Below are positions 32,372-40,093 of a DNA stretch of 40,748 nt, in pieces. A program made the position numbers and the translations under genes. The stretch covers positions 1 through 40,748 of IMG/VR virus record IMGVR_UViG_3300003883_000001; one strand, given 5' to 3'. Numbering within the stretch: position 1 is the stretch's first letter; every line of letters begins with the position of its first letter. Under the pieces are notes generated by a model, which did not search any database, was not told the origin of the DNA, and saw nothing but the letters and a program-made list of their open reading frames with translations. This DNA is from a virus.

Positions 32372-32527
32372 ATGGAACAAAGAGACATGAAGTTAGCCCG
32401 GCACATTTATGATCAAGTAATGAGAGTGCTTAATGAATCTCCTCCAACAAGGAATCTAGGCAAAGGATTAAAAGATCACGAAATAAACGATTGGTTAGAG
32501 GTTCAACTGAATGAGTTCAAAACATAA
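32372..32527 (+). CDS. Small protein, unknown (51 aa)
   Basis: A 51-residue charged helical protein (MKLARHIYDQVMRVLNE, later KDHEINDWLEVQL). It begins 9 bases after the first 19-bp leader repeat. No family recognised. Unlike most neighbours it is not overlapped by another gene start, but the shared leader with the next gene supports expression. Confidence 0.5.
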   Translation: MEQRDMKLARHIYDQVMRVLNESPPTRNLGKGLKDHEINDWLEVQLNEFKT

Positions 32528-32542
32528 ATACACAATCTAAAA
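32524..32542 (+). repeat. 19-bp leader repeat, copy 2
   Basis: This copy is identical to 32344-32362, with the stop codon of the preceding gene (32525-32527) inside it. It is followed by AGGAGG (32545-32550), one of the few strong Shine-Dalgarno-like sequences in the window, two bases... directly before the ATG region at 32552. Confidence 0.65.
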
Positions 32543-32551
32543 TTAGGAGGT

Positions 32552-32665
32552 ATGAAAGAACAATTTGAAGTATCACTAGATATGTACGAGCCAAAACATG
32601 AACACCTTAAAACGGTAAGAAAACAGGCAGAATTTATTGAAAGAAATTATACTAAAATAGATTGA
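32552..32665 (+). CDS. Small protein, unknown (37 aa)
   Basis: A 37-residue polar, mainly helical protein (EHLKTVRKQAEFIERN in its second half). It follows the second copy of the 19-bp leader and a purine-rich GGAGG sequence. No family recognised. The stop lies two bases before the next ATG at 32668. Confidence 0.45.
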   Translation: MKEQFEVSLDMYEPKHEHLKTVRKQAEFIERNYTKID

Positions 32666-32667
32666 AT

Positions 32668-32877
32668 ATGGGGTTTTGGAGTGATTTACTTTTTGGATCA
32701 GACGAATATCACCAAAGAAAGCATGAGGAGTTTTTAATGAAACTCAATCTTCAAGAAGATGAAATTATTTGTGATGCATGCGAAGGTGAAGGGTGGGTTA
32801 TAGCTCACTGTGGAGATATGAAATGCGGAAAATGCAACGGAAAAGGTAAGTTAAAAACCCCCTCAAACCAGAACTAA
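32668..32877 (+). CDS. Small zinc-knuckle protein, DnaJ-type CxxCxGxG (69 aa)
   Basis: A 69-residue protein starting MGFWSDLLFGSDEY. Its C-terminal half has two DnaJ-like elements, CDACEGEG and CGKCNGKG, which together could bind one zinc. It lacks the J domain and other parts of DnaJ, so it is not a co-chaperone homologue but a free zinc knuckle, as often seen in small phage proteins. A TTG two codons upstream is in frame, but the ATG at 32668 is more likely. The portal of this phage carries the same motif type. Confidence 0.65.
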   Translation: MGFWSDLLFGSDEYHQRKHEEFLMKLNLQEDEIICDACEGEGWVIAHCGDMKCGKCNGKGKLKTPSNQN

Positions 32878-32882
32878 ATACG

Positions 32883-33140
32883 ATGATAGATATGAAATGG
32901 ATTAGTGTAAAAGAGAGATTGCCGAATCAACTACCAGACATTTTACGAATAGTTATCAAAAAATACCCCAAAGGAACACAATTCAACCCTTGGGGCCATA
33001 CAGAAGGAGTATTCGTTCAAAGCACTGGAATATTTAAACAATTGAAAAGTGGATCAATACTTTGTATGACTTCAGATACTTCAGGAAATTTTGTTTATAC
33101 ACCCGAATACGGATTTGCGGAAAAGATGTCTAAAGCATAA
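32883..33140 (+). CDS. DUF551-like protein
   Basis: An 85-residue protein with KWISVKERLPNQ at 5-16, the hallmark of DUF551, a small phage domain of unknown role. A strand-rich part follows, including a conserved-looking GVFVQSTGIF. The start could also be the second Met (three codons in). The gene begins five bases after the zinc-knuckle gene and is followed four bases later by the next. Confidence 0.65.
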   Translation: MIDMKWISVKERLPNQLPDILRIVIKKYPKGTQFNPWGHTEGVFVQSTGIFKQLKSGSILCMTSDTSGNFVYTPEYGFAEKMSKA

Positions 33141-33143
33141 GTT

Positions 33144-33593
33144 ATGAAACTGAGAGTAACACATTTTTACGATCCAGAGCCGATTGAGTTCGACGACAGA
33201 ATTGATAATCGAATTATATGGCATAATAAAGGAGAACACGATAAAGCCCATTCAGCATGGAAGGCACGACAACAAAAGCCAGATCACAAGGAATTTAGAA
33301 AATTCATAAAATTTGATCATATAATATCAGAACAGACAAATGAGTATAAGAAAGCCCTCCAACACTACGATGAGAACAGGAGGCGATATGACGGGTTTGA
33401 GAAAATGAGTAGGTCATTAGAAAAGTATTCCGATGGCACTTTGGATATAACATTTGGTCGCAATGACTATGTGCATATCAAGTTTGATTTTGAAGATTCA
33501 GGACTACTGAATTTGGAATTTTATAGAGGCTTATCCGTCTCCCTTTTTGAGCAAATCATGTATGAAAATAACATTAAAATAAAAAAGGTATGA
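33144..33593 (+). CDS. Hypothetical early protein (149 aa)
   Basis: A 149-residue charged protein, helical and Lys/Glu/Arg-rich in the centre (SEQTNEYKKALQHYDEN), with strand-like segments at both ends (MKLRVTHFYDPEPIEF and YVHIKFDFEDSG). No family recognised. It lies among early accessory genes. Its stop overlaps a 14-codon frame that looks like the remains of a NUMOD4 gene. Confidence 0.55.
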   Translation: MKLRVTHFYDPEPIEFDDRIDNRIIWHNKGEHDKAHSAWKARQQKPDHKEFRKFIKFDHIISEQTNEYKKALQHYDENRRRYDGFEKMSRSLEKYSDGTLDITFGRNDYVHIKFDFEDSGLLNLEFYRGLSVSLFEQIMYENNIKIKKV

Positions 33594-33634
33594 TCGAGGT
33601 GTGGAAGGATATATCTGGTCTGAGAACAACATAG
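33590..33634 (+). pseudogene. Remnant of a NUMOD4/HNH homing endonuclease gene
   Basis: A 14-codon frame (MIEVWKDISGLRTT) starts in an ATGA overlap with the preceding stop. V-W-K-D-I-S-G-L is the typical N-terminal start of NUMOD4 homing nucleases (compare EEWRDIKGFEG at 31871), but a stop follows at once. The rest of the gene appears to have been deleted. Confidence 0.45.
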
Positions 33635-33653
33635 AACTAAGAACTATAAACTA

Positions 33654-33944
33654 ATGAAGCTACACTTGACTTTAAAAAAGAAATGGTTTGATATGATTTC
33701 CTCTGGAGAAAAGAAGGAGGAGTATAGAGAAATCAAGCCCTACTGGACTAAGCGACTGTTAGATAGTTCAGGTACCCCAAAGCCATTCACTGAGGTGGTT
33801 TTTAAAAATGGATACTCAAAAGATGCGCCCTCGATAAAAGTGGAGTGTTTAGGCATACAACAAGATTTAGGTATGCTCACATGGGGCGCTGAACCAGATA
33901 CAGAGTATTACATAATTCAACTAGGTAGAACTATAAACAATTAA
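33654..33944 (+). CDS. ASCH-domain protein
   Basis: A 96-residue single ASCH domain. MKLHLTLKKKWFDMI, then SGEKKEEYREIKPYWTKRL, is the classic N-terminal signature, with the G-x-K-x-x-E-Y-R core at 18-25. The middle strand VVFKNGYSKDAP and the closing YYIIQLGR complete the small beta-barrel. ASCH domains bind RNA or modified nucleosides, and some are nucleases or amidohydrolases. In phages their role is mostly unknown. Confidence 0.8.
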   Translation: MKLHLTLKKKWFDMISSGEKKEEYREIKPYWTKRLLDSSGTPKPFTEVVFKNGYSKDAPSIKVECLGIQQDLGMLTWGAEPDTEYYIIQLGRTINN

Positions 33945-33948
33945 GAAG

Positions 33949-34161
33949 ATGACAAAAGAAGAAATACAAAATTTAAAAGAAAGTATCAATCATATTTCAC
34001 AACGGCATGTTAGAATTACGCGCTTAAATAAAGAATGGAAAAAAGCATTAATTGAATTATGTGACCATGCATTAGCCCTTGACACGATTGAAGAGGACTC
34101 TCAACATATACCAGCCGCCACTACCGATGTAACCAGTAACGACATAGATAAGCAGTTATGA
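33949..34161 (+). CDS. Hypothetical protein (70 aa)
   Basis: A 70-residue protein with an amphipathic N-terminal helical half (EIQNLKESINHIS, EWKKALIELCDHALAL) and a flexible Ser/Thr/Asp tail. No family recognised. It starts four bases after the ASCH gene and overlaps the next small gene by four bases (ATGA). Confidence 0.5.
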   Translation: MTKEEIQNLKESINHISQRHVRITRLNKEWKKALIELCDHALALDTIEEDSQHIPAATTDVTSNDIDKQL

Positions 34162-34298
34162 GAGCATCACTCGGCAAGTGTGTTTTACATGCGATAGAAG
34201 TACAAGGAAAGTCTATTCAAAGAAAGAATCCTCAAAACGCATTTAAAAAATTAAAGTACGGTCATCTACATTTTTTCAAGAAAAGAAAAGCACTATGA
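34158..34298 (+). CDS. Small basic protein (46 aa)
   Basis: A 46-residue, very basic frame (many Lys, Arg and His, e.g. SIQRKNPQNAFKKLKYGH) coupled by ATGA junctions to genes on both sides. The charge suggests nucleic-acid contact. No motif recognised. Confidence 0.5.
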   Translation: MRASLGKCVLHAIEVQGKSIQRKNPQNAFKKLKYGHLHFFKKRKAL

Positions 34299-34876
34299 TA
34301 ATAATGAACAAACTAAGTAGAGAGTACGCAGAGGAGTTATTCAAGAATCCTCTAACATTTTCATATAACAAAACCGAAAGAGCAATACACAAGAGAGGAT
34401 TAGTTGAGGGCTACATGGCATGCGCTGAACACGCTATTAAACTATACGATCCTGAAAAGATGTATAACTGGCTTACTTCAGAGAAAAGAGAGCCAGCGCA
34501 AACGCACTTTACTGCCGGACCTGAAAGGAATGTAGCTAGAGAGTTGGAGTTCCTACTTCATCAGGTAAGTGAACACGCTAGGGAGTGGAAAGAAAAGTAC
34601 GAATACCTAGACGGACTAATCCAAAGAGCAGAATCGGCGGCTGTAGATGAAATGAAACAAGAGCTAAAAGTTGCCAATCAGCTTAATAAAACTCTTCGTG
34701 ATCAAGTAAAGCAATGGGAGAAAGTTCCAAGTTTGAAGCAGTTAAGGGAAGAGAATGAGAGGTTGAGAGACGCATTAGAAAAATCTAAGGCATTGTTATT
34801 AGAGCTTGGTTTCTCATACAACGCATTTGAGATAACCAGAATAGATCAAGCACTAAACCAACAAGAACCTAAATAA
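34295..34876 (+). CDS. Coiled-coil early protein, unknown (193 aa)
   Basis: A 193-residue, mostly helical protein. Residues about 80-165 form a likely coiled coil (ELEFLLHQVSEHAREW, VDEMKQELKVANQLNKT, LREENERLRDALEKS). The N-terminal part reads KLSREYAEELFKNP with a helix of unknown role. No family recognised. The start overlaps the previous stop, and a second in-frame ATG lies nine bases later. Confidence 0.55.
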   Translation: MIIMNKLSREYAEELFKNPLTFSYNKTERAIHKRGLVEGYMACAEHAIKLYDPEKMYNWLTSEKREPAQTHFTAGPERNVARELEFLLHQVSEHAREWKEKYEYLDGLIQRAESAAVDEMKQELKVANQLNKTLRDQVKQWEKVPSLKQLREENERLRDALEKSKALLLELGFSYNAFEITRIDQALNQQEPK

Positions 34877-34920
34877 GTACTATTTACATTTTAGTACCAT
34901 TTTAATGAGACAAACAAATT

Positions 34921-35319
34921 ATGAAAGCATTAACACCTGAGGAAATTGCAGAGAAATACGTACATGGTAAGCATAATGCTTTAACCGATTCGCAAGAAAA
35001 GAAGGATATGGTTAATGATATCAATCGTTATGTTAAATCAAATAGGTGGGAAGAGAAGGATAAGATTATCGAACAGCAAGAAATAGAAATCTGCGATAGA
35101 AACTATCTAATAGCTGAACTAAGCGGAGAGGATTGTAAGAACCCTGAAGAGCTAAAGGAAAGGTTACTCAATGAAGGTTTAGGAGTGAAGGAACTACTCA
35201 AAGAGATGGCAGAGGCTTTAAATCATTCCCTTTCAGAAATAACGATAATAGATGAAGAAGGAAATGTAACCTCTAAAAAACAAAAGGTTCTATCAAAGTA
35301 TAAAGAGATGATGAAATGA
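34921..35319 (+). CDS. Hypothetical early protein (132 aa)
   Basis: A 132-residue charged, helical protein (PEEIAEKYVHGKHNALT at the start, then LKERLLNEGLGVKELLKEM). No motif recognised. The 44-base upstream gap contains a 6-bp inverted repeat, GTACTA (34877-34882) with TAGTAC (34892-34897), and a TACATTTT promoter-like element with one mismatch, but no -33 partner. It overlaps the next small gene (ATGA). Confidence 0.5.
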   Translation: MKALTPEEIAEKYVHGKHNALTDSQEKKDMVNDINRYVKSNRWEEKDKIIEQQEIEICDRNYLIAELSGEDCKNPEELKERLLNEGLGVKELLKEMAEALNHSLSEITIIDEEGNVTSKKQKVLSKYKEMMK

Positions 35320-35456
35320 AATACTTTGTTTACATCGAGTCTTTAGAGGGCAATTTTACTTGGACGTTTAACTTCACAGCTAAAACCAGAAAGGACGCTG
35401 AAAGCAACTTTAAACAGCCTGTTTTTGAATTAATTGAAGAAATTAAGGTAAATTAG
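35316..35456 (+). CDS. Small protein, unknown (46 aa)
   Basis: A 46-residue frame starting in an ATGA overlap. It has an aromatic strand-rich N-terminus (KYFVYIESLEGNFTWTFNF) and a helix (ARKDAES-like) then a final Glu-rich helix (FELIEEIKVN). It looks like a compact folded domain. No family recognised. Confidence 0.55.
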   Translation: MKYFVYIESLEGNFTWTFNFTAKTRKDAESNFKQPVFELIEEIKVN

Positions 35457-35463
35457 CAGTACA

Positions 35464-35682
35464 ATGAAAACCTCAATAGAAGACGGAGGAGTTGTTAAAT
35501 GTCCTTTTAACGGGTGTAAGAAGAGCGGATACCCGATAAAGTCTTGTCAGTTTTTAAGAGACGCTAAAATCAAATACGAAGGTTGCAGGGAGAACGAATA
35601 TCGCAAATGCCTTCACGGCGATAATGGCAAACACTATTTTTTGAAGTATAAGAAACCAAAAATAACTAATCATGAAAATTAA
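35464..35682 (+). CDS. Cys-rich small protein, possible zinc binder (72 aa)
   Basis: A 72-residue protein with five Cys (Cys13, Cys18, Cys28, Cys41 and Cys49; pattern CPFNGC then SCQFL, GCREN, KCLHG). The spacing suggests one structural zinc. The rest is basic. The gene ends inside the start of the metallophosphoesterase gene (11-base overlap), so they are co-translated. Confidence 0.55.
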   Translation: MKTSIEDGGVVKCPFNGCKKSGYPIKSCQFLRDAKIKYEGCRENEYRKCLHGDNGKHYFLKYKKPKITNHEN

Positions 35683-36556
35683 AGAACACTCTAGTAATAG
35701 TCATTCATTTAATTTACAAACTCAGAATTTCGAAGACAAAACAGTCCCTTTATTATTGGTGTCAGATGTTCACTTTGATTCCAAAGACTGTGATAGGGAA
35801 TTACTAAAGTCTCATTTTGACATCATAAAACAAAAAGGAGGCTACATAATGTCTTTTGGTGACTGGTTTGATGTAATGGGATGCCACAAGGACCCAAGAA
35901 GTAAAGGCCAAGACGTTAGACCAGAATACCTAAGACAGGATAGGGGTTATCTCGACTTAATTGTAGAGGATAGCCTTAATTTTTTAGAGCCATACATGGA
36001 AAACTTCATTTTTCACGGATATGGGAACCACGAAACTGCAATAATCAAGCATAGAGACACCGATATACTAAACACTCTTTGCTTTTTAATGAGGCAAAAA
36101 GGCTCAAATGTAGTTAAAGGCGGGTACTCTGGATTTTGTAACATTAAAGTATTCAGGTCAACATCAAGTTACTCAACGTATTTAATCGCTTACCATCATG
36201 GCGGAGGCGGTAATGCACCTAGATCAAAAGGGATACTACACGCAGACATTGACGTAAAGAATTATCCCGATGCTAATATGATCGTTAGCGGACACAATCA
36301 CCAAAAAGGATATTGGCCTATCGTTTGCTACAGAAGAAGCGAATTAGGAAAGATTACTCACGAAACAAAGTACTGGGTTAAAACCGGCACATATAAAAGG
36401 AATGATCACCTACCGCTAATCGGAGGGTGGGCTGTAGAAAAGAAATTTGACCCAACACCAAAAGGAGGGTTCTTCTTGAATTTAAGGATGAATAGACATA
36501 ATAAGTCAGAAGGAAAAACACTAACTGTCGAGGCGGAATTAATTGATGCTAAATAA
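35672..36556 (+). CDS. Metallophosphoesterase
   Basis: A 294-residue calcineurin-like phosphoesterase with every metal-binding motif in order: SDVHFDS (Asp32, His34), GDWFD (63-67), GNHE (118-121), YHHGG (His175) and GHNH (207-210). It should hydrolyse a phosphomonoester or phosphodiester using two metals. Phage members act on nucleic acids, cyclic nucleotides or protein phosphates. The substrate is not readable. It lies in the early region beside other nuclease genes, so DNA repair or counter-defence are possible. Confidence 0.85.
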   Translation: MKIKEHSSNSHSFNLQTQNFEDKTVPLLLVSDVHFDSKDCDRELLKSHFDIIKQKGGYIMSFGDWFDVMGCHKDPRSKGQDVRPEYLRQDRGYLDLIVEDSLNFLEPYMENFIFHGYGNHETAIIKHRDTDILNTLCFLMRQKGSNVVKGGYSGFCNIKVFRSTSSYSTYLIAYHHGGGGNAPRSKGILHADIDVKNYPDANMIVSGHNHQKGYWPIVCYRRSELGKITHETKYWVKTGTYKRNDHLPLIGGWAVEKKFDPTPKGGFFLNLRMNRHNKSEGKTLTVEAELIDAK

Positions 36557-36562
36557 CAATCC

Positions 36563-36997
36563 ATGAAAGAATGTAGTATCTGTAAGGAAACCAAGCCGTT
36601 CAATGATTTTGTCAAAAGGTCAAATCGAGCTTCAGGAAGACAGCCATATTGTAAAAAATGTCACAATAAAAGAACTAGAGATAAGTACAAGCCTAATATG
36701 ATGCGCGAGTACGATATTAATAGACTTTACGGTATGAGTTTAGCTGATTATGATAAATTATTCAAAGACCAACATGGAAGATGTGCTATTTGTAATACAC
36801 ATGTAAATGAACTTTCATCAAAAAGGAAGAAAAATTTATGCGTAGATCATTGCCATGAAACAGGAGAAATTAGAGGCTTATTGTGTGATTCATGTAATAG
36901 GGGTATTGGACTATTTAAGGATAATCCAAATATTTTAAATAAGGCATCGCTTTATTTAAGTAAACTGCAAACAGAACGGACAAGTAGCAAGAATTAG
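36563..36997 (+). CDS. Endonuclease VII-like HNH resolvase
   Basis: A 144-residue member of the recombination endonuclease VII family (T4 gp49 type). An N-terminal Cys pair (CSICKE, then CKKC at 30-33) precedes the core: CAIC at 74-77, VDHCHETGEIRGLLC at 94-108 (Asp95, His96, His98) and CNRGIGLFKDN at 111-121. These proteins cut Holliday junctions and branched DNA before packaging. It follows the metallophosphoesterase by six bases. Confidence 0.85.
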   Translation: MKECSICKETKPFNDFVKRSNRASGRQPYCKKCHNKRTRDKYKPNMMREYDINRLYGMSLADYDKLFKDQHGRCAICNTHVNELSSKRKKNLCVDHCHETGEIRGLLCDSCNRGIGLFKDNPNILNKASLYLSKLQTERTSSKN

Positions 36998-37017
36998 TCA
37001 TATATTTTAAAAAGCTT

Positions 37018-37236
37018 ATGAAATACAGAATAATAGAGTGTACTAGAAAAGGTGAGATATGGTATGAAATAGAAGAAAAACAATCCTTTCCTTTTGGTTT
37101 TTTTAGGTGGGAGCCAGCTACGGGGGATTTTGGCTATTATTTACCAACATTTCACAATAAAGAAGAAGCGGAAAGAAAGGTTAATGAGCTTACCTTAAAA
37201 CAGGTCAAACCAAAAAGAAAAATAATATATCCATGA
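37018..37236 (+). CDS. Hypothetical protein (72 aa)
   Basis: A 72-residue protein with an aromatic strand-rich core (KYRIIECTRKGEIWYEIEEK, then FGFFRWEP) and a Lys-rich end. Such small KGEIWYEI proteins occur in several Bacteroidota phages, as far as I can recall. Function unknown. It overlaps the next gene by four bases. Confidence 0.55.
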   Translation: MKYRIIECTRKGEIWYEIEEKQSFPFGFFRWEPATGDFGYYLPTFHNKEEAERKVNELTLKQVKPKRKIIYP

Positions 37237-37652
37237 AACCACAAGAATTAAGAATAGGGAATTTTATTAATCCAGAAATTGGAGAGCTTGAGCATGTGGG
37301 GCAAATTAAATATATTGGATATTCAGGAGTAGGTGTTGAATTAGATTGTGATGAGCCTGAATTATCCTTAAATCACGATTTAGACTTATCTGATATCAAA
37401 CCCATCCCCCTAACCGAAGAATGGCTAGAGAAGTTTGGGTTTAGTAGAAATTTGGTTTCCGCTTGTTGCGACTATAGCTTAGTTCTTGACCACGGTTACG
37501 AGCATGATTTATACTACATCTATAACCATAGCGAAGTAGATGGGAGTACTTCATGGATAAGAACTAAAGGAATTCGACATGTTCATGAATTGCAAAACAT
37601 TTATTTTTCCTTGACGGGCTATGAGCTAGAATTATATCAAGAAGAGCTATGA
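37233..37652 (+). CDS. Conserved phage protein, unknown (139 aa)
   Basis: A 139-residue protein with the layout of a common family in Bacteroidota phages: LRIGNFI at the start, IKPIPLTEEWLEKFGF in the centre (about 56-71) and HELQNIYFSLTGYEL near the end. No biochemical role is known to me. It is coupled to the previous gene by a four-base overlap and to the next microgene by ATGA. Confidence 0.65.
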   Translation: MKPQELRIGNFINPEIGELEHVGQIKYIGYSGVGVELDCDEPELSLNHDLDLSDIKPIPLTEEWLEKFGFSRNLVSACCDYSLVLDHGYEHDLYYIYNHSEVDGSTSWIRTKGIRHVHELQNIYFSLTGYELELYQEEL

Positions 37653-37750
37653 ATAACCAAGACAAATACACAATAGCCCTTACAGCAATGGGTATACTAC
37701 TTGCTGTAGTAATGCTTATACTAATAGGGCATTCAACTATTAATTACTAA
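37649..37750 (+). CDS. Small membrane peptide (33 aa)
   Basis: A 33-residue frame coupled to the previous gene (ATGA). Residues about 9-27 (IALTAMGILLAVVMLILIG) form one hydrophobic helix, with a polar N-terminus. Its function is unknown. It may act on the host membrane. Confidence 0.5.
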   Translation: MNNQDKYTIALTAMGILLAVVMLILIGHSTINY

Positions 37751-37779
37751 ACTGTTAACTTTACTTAAAAAACAACAAG

Positions 37780-38340
37780 GTGAATAAGCAAGTAGAGAAT
37801 GAGTTAGGGCTGAATATATCACAGAGAAAGTTCTGTAGAGAGTTTGTATTCGACTATAATGGCACTAGAGCATATAAGGAGGCTTACCCTGAAGCGAGTA
37901 CTGAATCGGCCGTTGTTAGTGCTTCAAGGCTGTTAAGTAAGGATAACGTAAAGGCTTATATAAAGAGTTTAGAGGCAAAGACAGCTGAATTGGCTGGAAT
38001 TAGTCGATTAAAGATAGCTGAAGAGTTCAAAAAGATCGCTTTTAACAGCGTTGCAAACCTTCATGACACTTGGGTAACCCGAAAGGAGTTTGAAGAGCTT
38101 ACGGACGCTGAGAAAGCCTGTATATCGGAGATTCAAACACAGCTAAGAACATCCAGAGGAACAGACGGCAAGCTTACTGAAGTGGAGTATGTCAAAATCA
38201 AGATGTACGACAAGACTAAAGCACTAGATTCACTCAATAAGATGTTTGGATTCAATGAGCCTGAAAAAGTTGAGCATCTTGGTACCGGATTGGTACCTAT
38301 TCAGATAGGGAAGGCGAGCGAGAGAGATGCTGATAAATGA
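37780..38340 (+). CDS. Terminase small subunit
   Basis: A 186-residue protein of the Terminase_2 type. The N-terminal HTH region reads LNISQRKFCREFVFDYNGTRAY, then KEAYPEASTESAVVSASRLLSKDNVKAYI, the typical small-terminase signature. It recognises the packaging site and hands DNA to the large subunit. A GTG at 37780 is the best start, right before NKQVENE; no ATG lies nearby. It overlaps the large subunit gene by 14 bases. Confidence 0.9.
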   Translation: MNKQVENELGLNISQRKFCREFVFDYNGTRAYKEAYPEASTESAVVSASRLLSKDNVKAYIKSLEAKTAELAGISRLKIAEEFKKIAFNSVANLHDTWVTRKEFEELTDAEKACISEIQTQLRTSRGTDGKLTEVEYVKIKMYDKTKALDSLNKMFGFNEPEKVEHLGTGLVPIQIGKASERDADK

Positions 38341-39586
38341 TGTTTACATACCCTATCTTGAAGATCAGTCCAGAATACTAGTATTATACGGTGGTGCTGG
38401 TAGTGGTAAGTCTGTATTTGGTGCTCAAAAGGTGATCATCAGAATGAAGACGGAGCCAGATCACAAGTTCCTATGTCTTCGTAAAGTTGCTACCACTGTT
38501 AAGGACTCTATATTCGCTGAGCTTCAGCAAGTCATTCACAGAGAGAATATGGAGGCTGAATTTAAGGTCAATAAGTCAGAATACTCCATTACTCACCTAC
38601 CAACCGGAAACATGGCCCTATGTAAGGGTTTAGACGAGCCTGAAAAGATCAAATCAATCGAGGGTATTACGGGCATGTGGCTTGAAGAGACCACAGAGTT
38701 TAACCCAGAAGACTTGGATCAGCTACAACTACGTATCAGGGGTGAGAAATCCAATTACGTACAGTTCCTATACACATTCAACCCTATTAGTGAGGATAAC
38801 CATGTTGTTAAGCGGTTTATAGTCGATCAGGAGCAATTGCCAGAAGACGTGACAGTCGTTAAGACCACCTACAAAGACAATCACTTTCTAACTGTACGGG
38901 ATAAAGCCGTACTAGAAGCGTACAAAGACACTAACCCGTTGTTCTATCAGGTGTATTGCTTAGGCGATCCCGGCGTTGTTGACAAGACAGGAAAGTTCCT
39001 ATACAACTTTGAGGAGCGTTTACACGTGGATAAGTGCACTAAGGACGGTAGAGAACCGATAAGACTTAGTTTTGACTTCAATATCGACCCGTTTTCGTGC
39101 ATTGTGTACCAAAGCGATAAAGGCTCGCTACACGTACTTGAGGAAATAAGGCTAGGTAATAGCGATATTTACCAGATGTGCGACGTAGTGCGCTCTAAAT
39201 ACCCTCCAAAGGAACATTTCTATATAGCCACAGGAGATAGAACGGGATACAATCAAACTGGAGTTGTTAGAGGTAAGACATCCTACTGGAATATCATCAA
39301 ACAACAGCTAGGATTAAAGGATGCTCAGTTAAAGCTCCGTAGTCGTAACCTTGACCTTATAGAAAGCAGGGTATTATGTAATGCGGCGTTAAAGACTAAG
39401 GACGTTTGCATAGACAAATCATGCGAAACCCTGATAAGGGATTGTAAATACGCTACAGTGGACCAGAAAGGCGTACTAGTTAAAGATAGAGTAAAGAATA
39501 AGAACGATTTTCTCGACTGCTTTAGGTACGCTTTAGACGCCGAATATCCAGAACTTACAAGAAGGCCAATAAAATTTGAAAAATAA
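38327..39586 (+). CDS. Terminase large subunit
   Basis: A 419-residue packaging motor of the PBSX/Terminase_3 type. Walker A is GGAGSGKS at 22-29, Walker B ends at GMWLEETTEF (116-125), and a coupling motif follows at YTFNP. The C-terminal RNase H-like nuclease is marked by SFDFNIDP at about 248, GDRTGYN and DFLDCFRYAL near the end (Asp residues binding metal). It overlaps the small subunit gene. A headful mechanism is likely for this family and fits the apparent circular permutation, but the ends were not determined here. Confidence 0.95.
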   Translation: MLINDVYIPYLEDQSRILVLYGGAGSGKSVFGAQKVIIRMKTEPDHKFLCLRKVATTVKDSIFAELQQVIHRENMEAEFKVNKSEYSITHLPTGNMALCKGLDEPEKIKSIEGITGMWLEETTEFNPEDLDQLQLRIRGEKSNYVQFLYTFNPISEDNHVVKRFIVDQEQLPEDVTVVKTTYKDNHFLTVRDKAVLEAYKDTNPLFYQVYCLGDPGVVDKTGKFLYNFEERLHVDKCTKDGREPIRLSFDFNIDPFSCIVYQSDKGSLHVLEEIRLGNSDIYQMCDVVRSKYPPKEHFYIATGDRTGYNQTGVVRGKTSYWNIIKQQLGLKDAQLKLRSRNLDLIESRVLCNAALKTKDVCIDKSCETLIRDCKYATVDQKGVLVKDRVKNKNDFLDCFRYALDAEYPELTRRPIKFEK

Positions 39587-39588
39587 TG

Positions 39589-39619
39589 TAACCTTATTTA
39601 AACGCTATCGTTAAGGTTA
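39589..39619. repeat. 8-bp inverted repeat after the terminase gene
   Basis: TAACCTTA (39589-39596) and TAAGGTTA (39612-39619) flank a 15-base spacer. There is no T-run, so it is not a normal terminator. It may be a protein-binding site or a packaging-related element between the terminase and the next gene. Confidence 0.4.
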
Positions 39620-39659
39620 AGGGTAGAAAATAGAATCTGTACCGTCAAATTAGCAAGTA

Positions 39660-40028
39660 ATGAAAGCGGCAATGAGTAATAAGGTAAGAGATTTGGTCCA
39701 AAACAAAGGAGGTACTGTTACAATTGCTCGATTACAGAAATCATCTACTCCTGGAACGGTAATTAAAACCGAAGAACTTTCTATTAAAGTTGCAAGAAGA
39801 ATTACAGCAACAAAAGCCAACGCTATAAAAAGTAAAAGAAGCAATCAAAAAAGCAACATCATGAAATTACCACTTAGAAAATTACCACTTATGGCATGTA
39901 TAACTTTAGCTATACTAACAGGACTTTCGGGTGTGATTACAGACAGTAACTACTTATTAGTTACATCTAGTATCTACACATCAACAGGAATTATTATCGC
40001 TTACTTAGAAATATCAAGAGAAAAGTAG
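39660..40028 (+). CDS. Membrane protein, unknown (122 aa)
   Basis: A 122-residue protein. The first 75 residues are very basic and soluble (many Lys, Arg, Thr), followed by two hydrophobic helices at about 76-92 and 96-114 with a short loop. No family recognised. It lies alone between the terminase gene and a terminator. The upstream 73-base gap holds an inverted repeat and no convincing promoter. A second Met at residue 68 could be the true start of a 55-residue membrane protein. Confidence 0.45.
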   Translation: MKAAMSNKVRDLVQNKGGTVTIARLQKSSTPGTVIKTEELSIKVARRITATKANAIKSKRSNQKSNIMKLPLRKLPLMACITLAILTGLSGVITDSNYLLVTSSIYTSTGIIIAYLEISREK

Positions 40029-40066
40029 TATAATTACGTTCTCTTCGTATTAGTTAGTGATTTAGG

Positions 40067-40093
40067 CCTACCCTTTGCGGGGTAGGTTTTTTT
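40067..40093 (+). terminator. Rho-independent terminator
   Basis: CCTACCC (40067-40073) pairs with GGGTAGG (40080-40086) around a six-base loop, followed by seven T (40087-40093). It ends the early/terminase transcript. Confidence 0.85.

Noticed and set aside
32662-32667. TTG start two codons upstream of the zinc-knuckle protein
   Set aside because: An ATG follows six bases later and the TTG overlaps the preceding stop region; the ATG is the simpler choice.
32668-32877. DnaJ co-chaperone homologue
   Set aside because: Only the zinc-knuckle motif is shared; there is no J domain or C-terminal substrate domain in 69 residues.
39589-39619. Terminator directly after the large terminase gene
   Set aside because: The 8-bp inverted repeat has a 15-base loop and no T-run; the real terminators are at 40067 and 40137.
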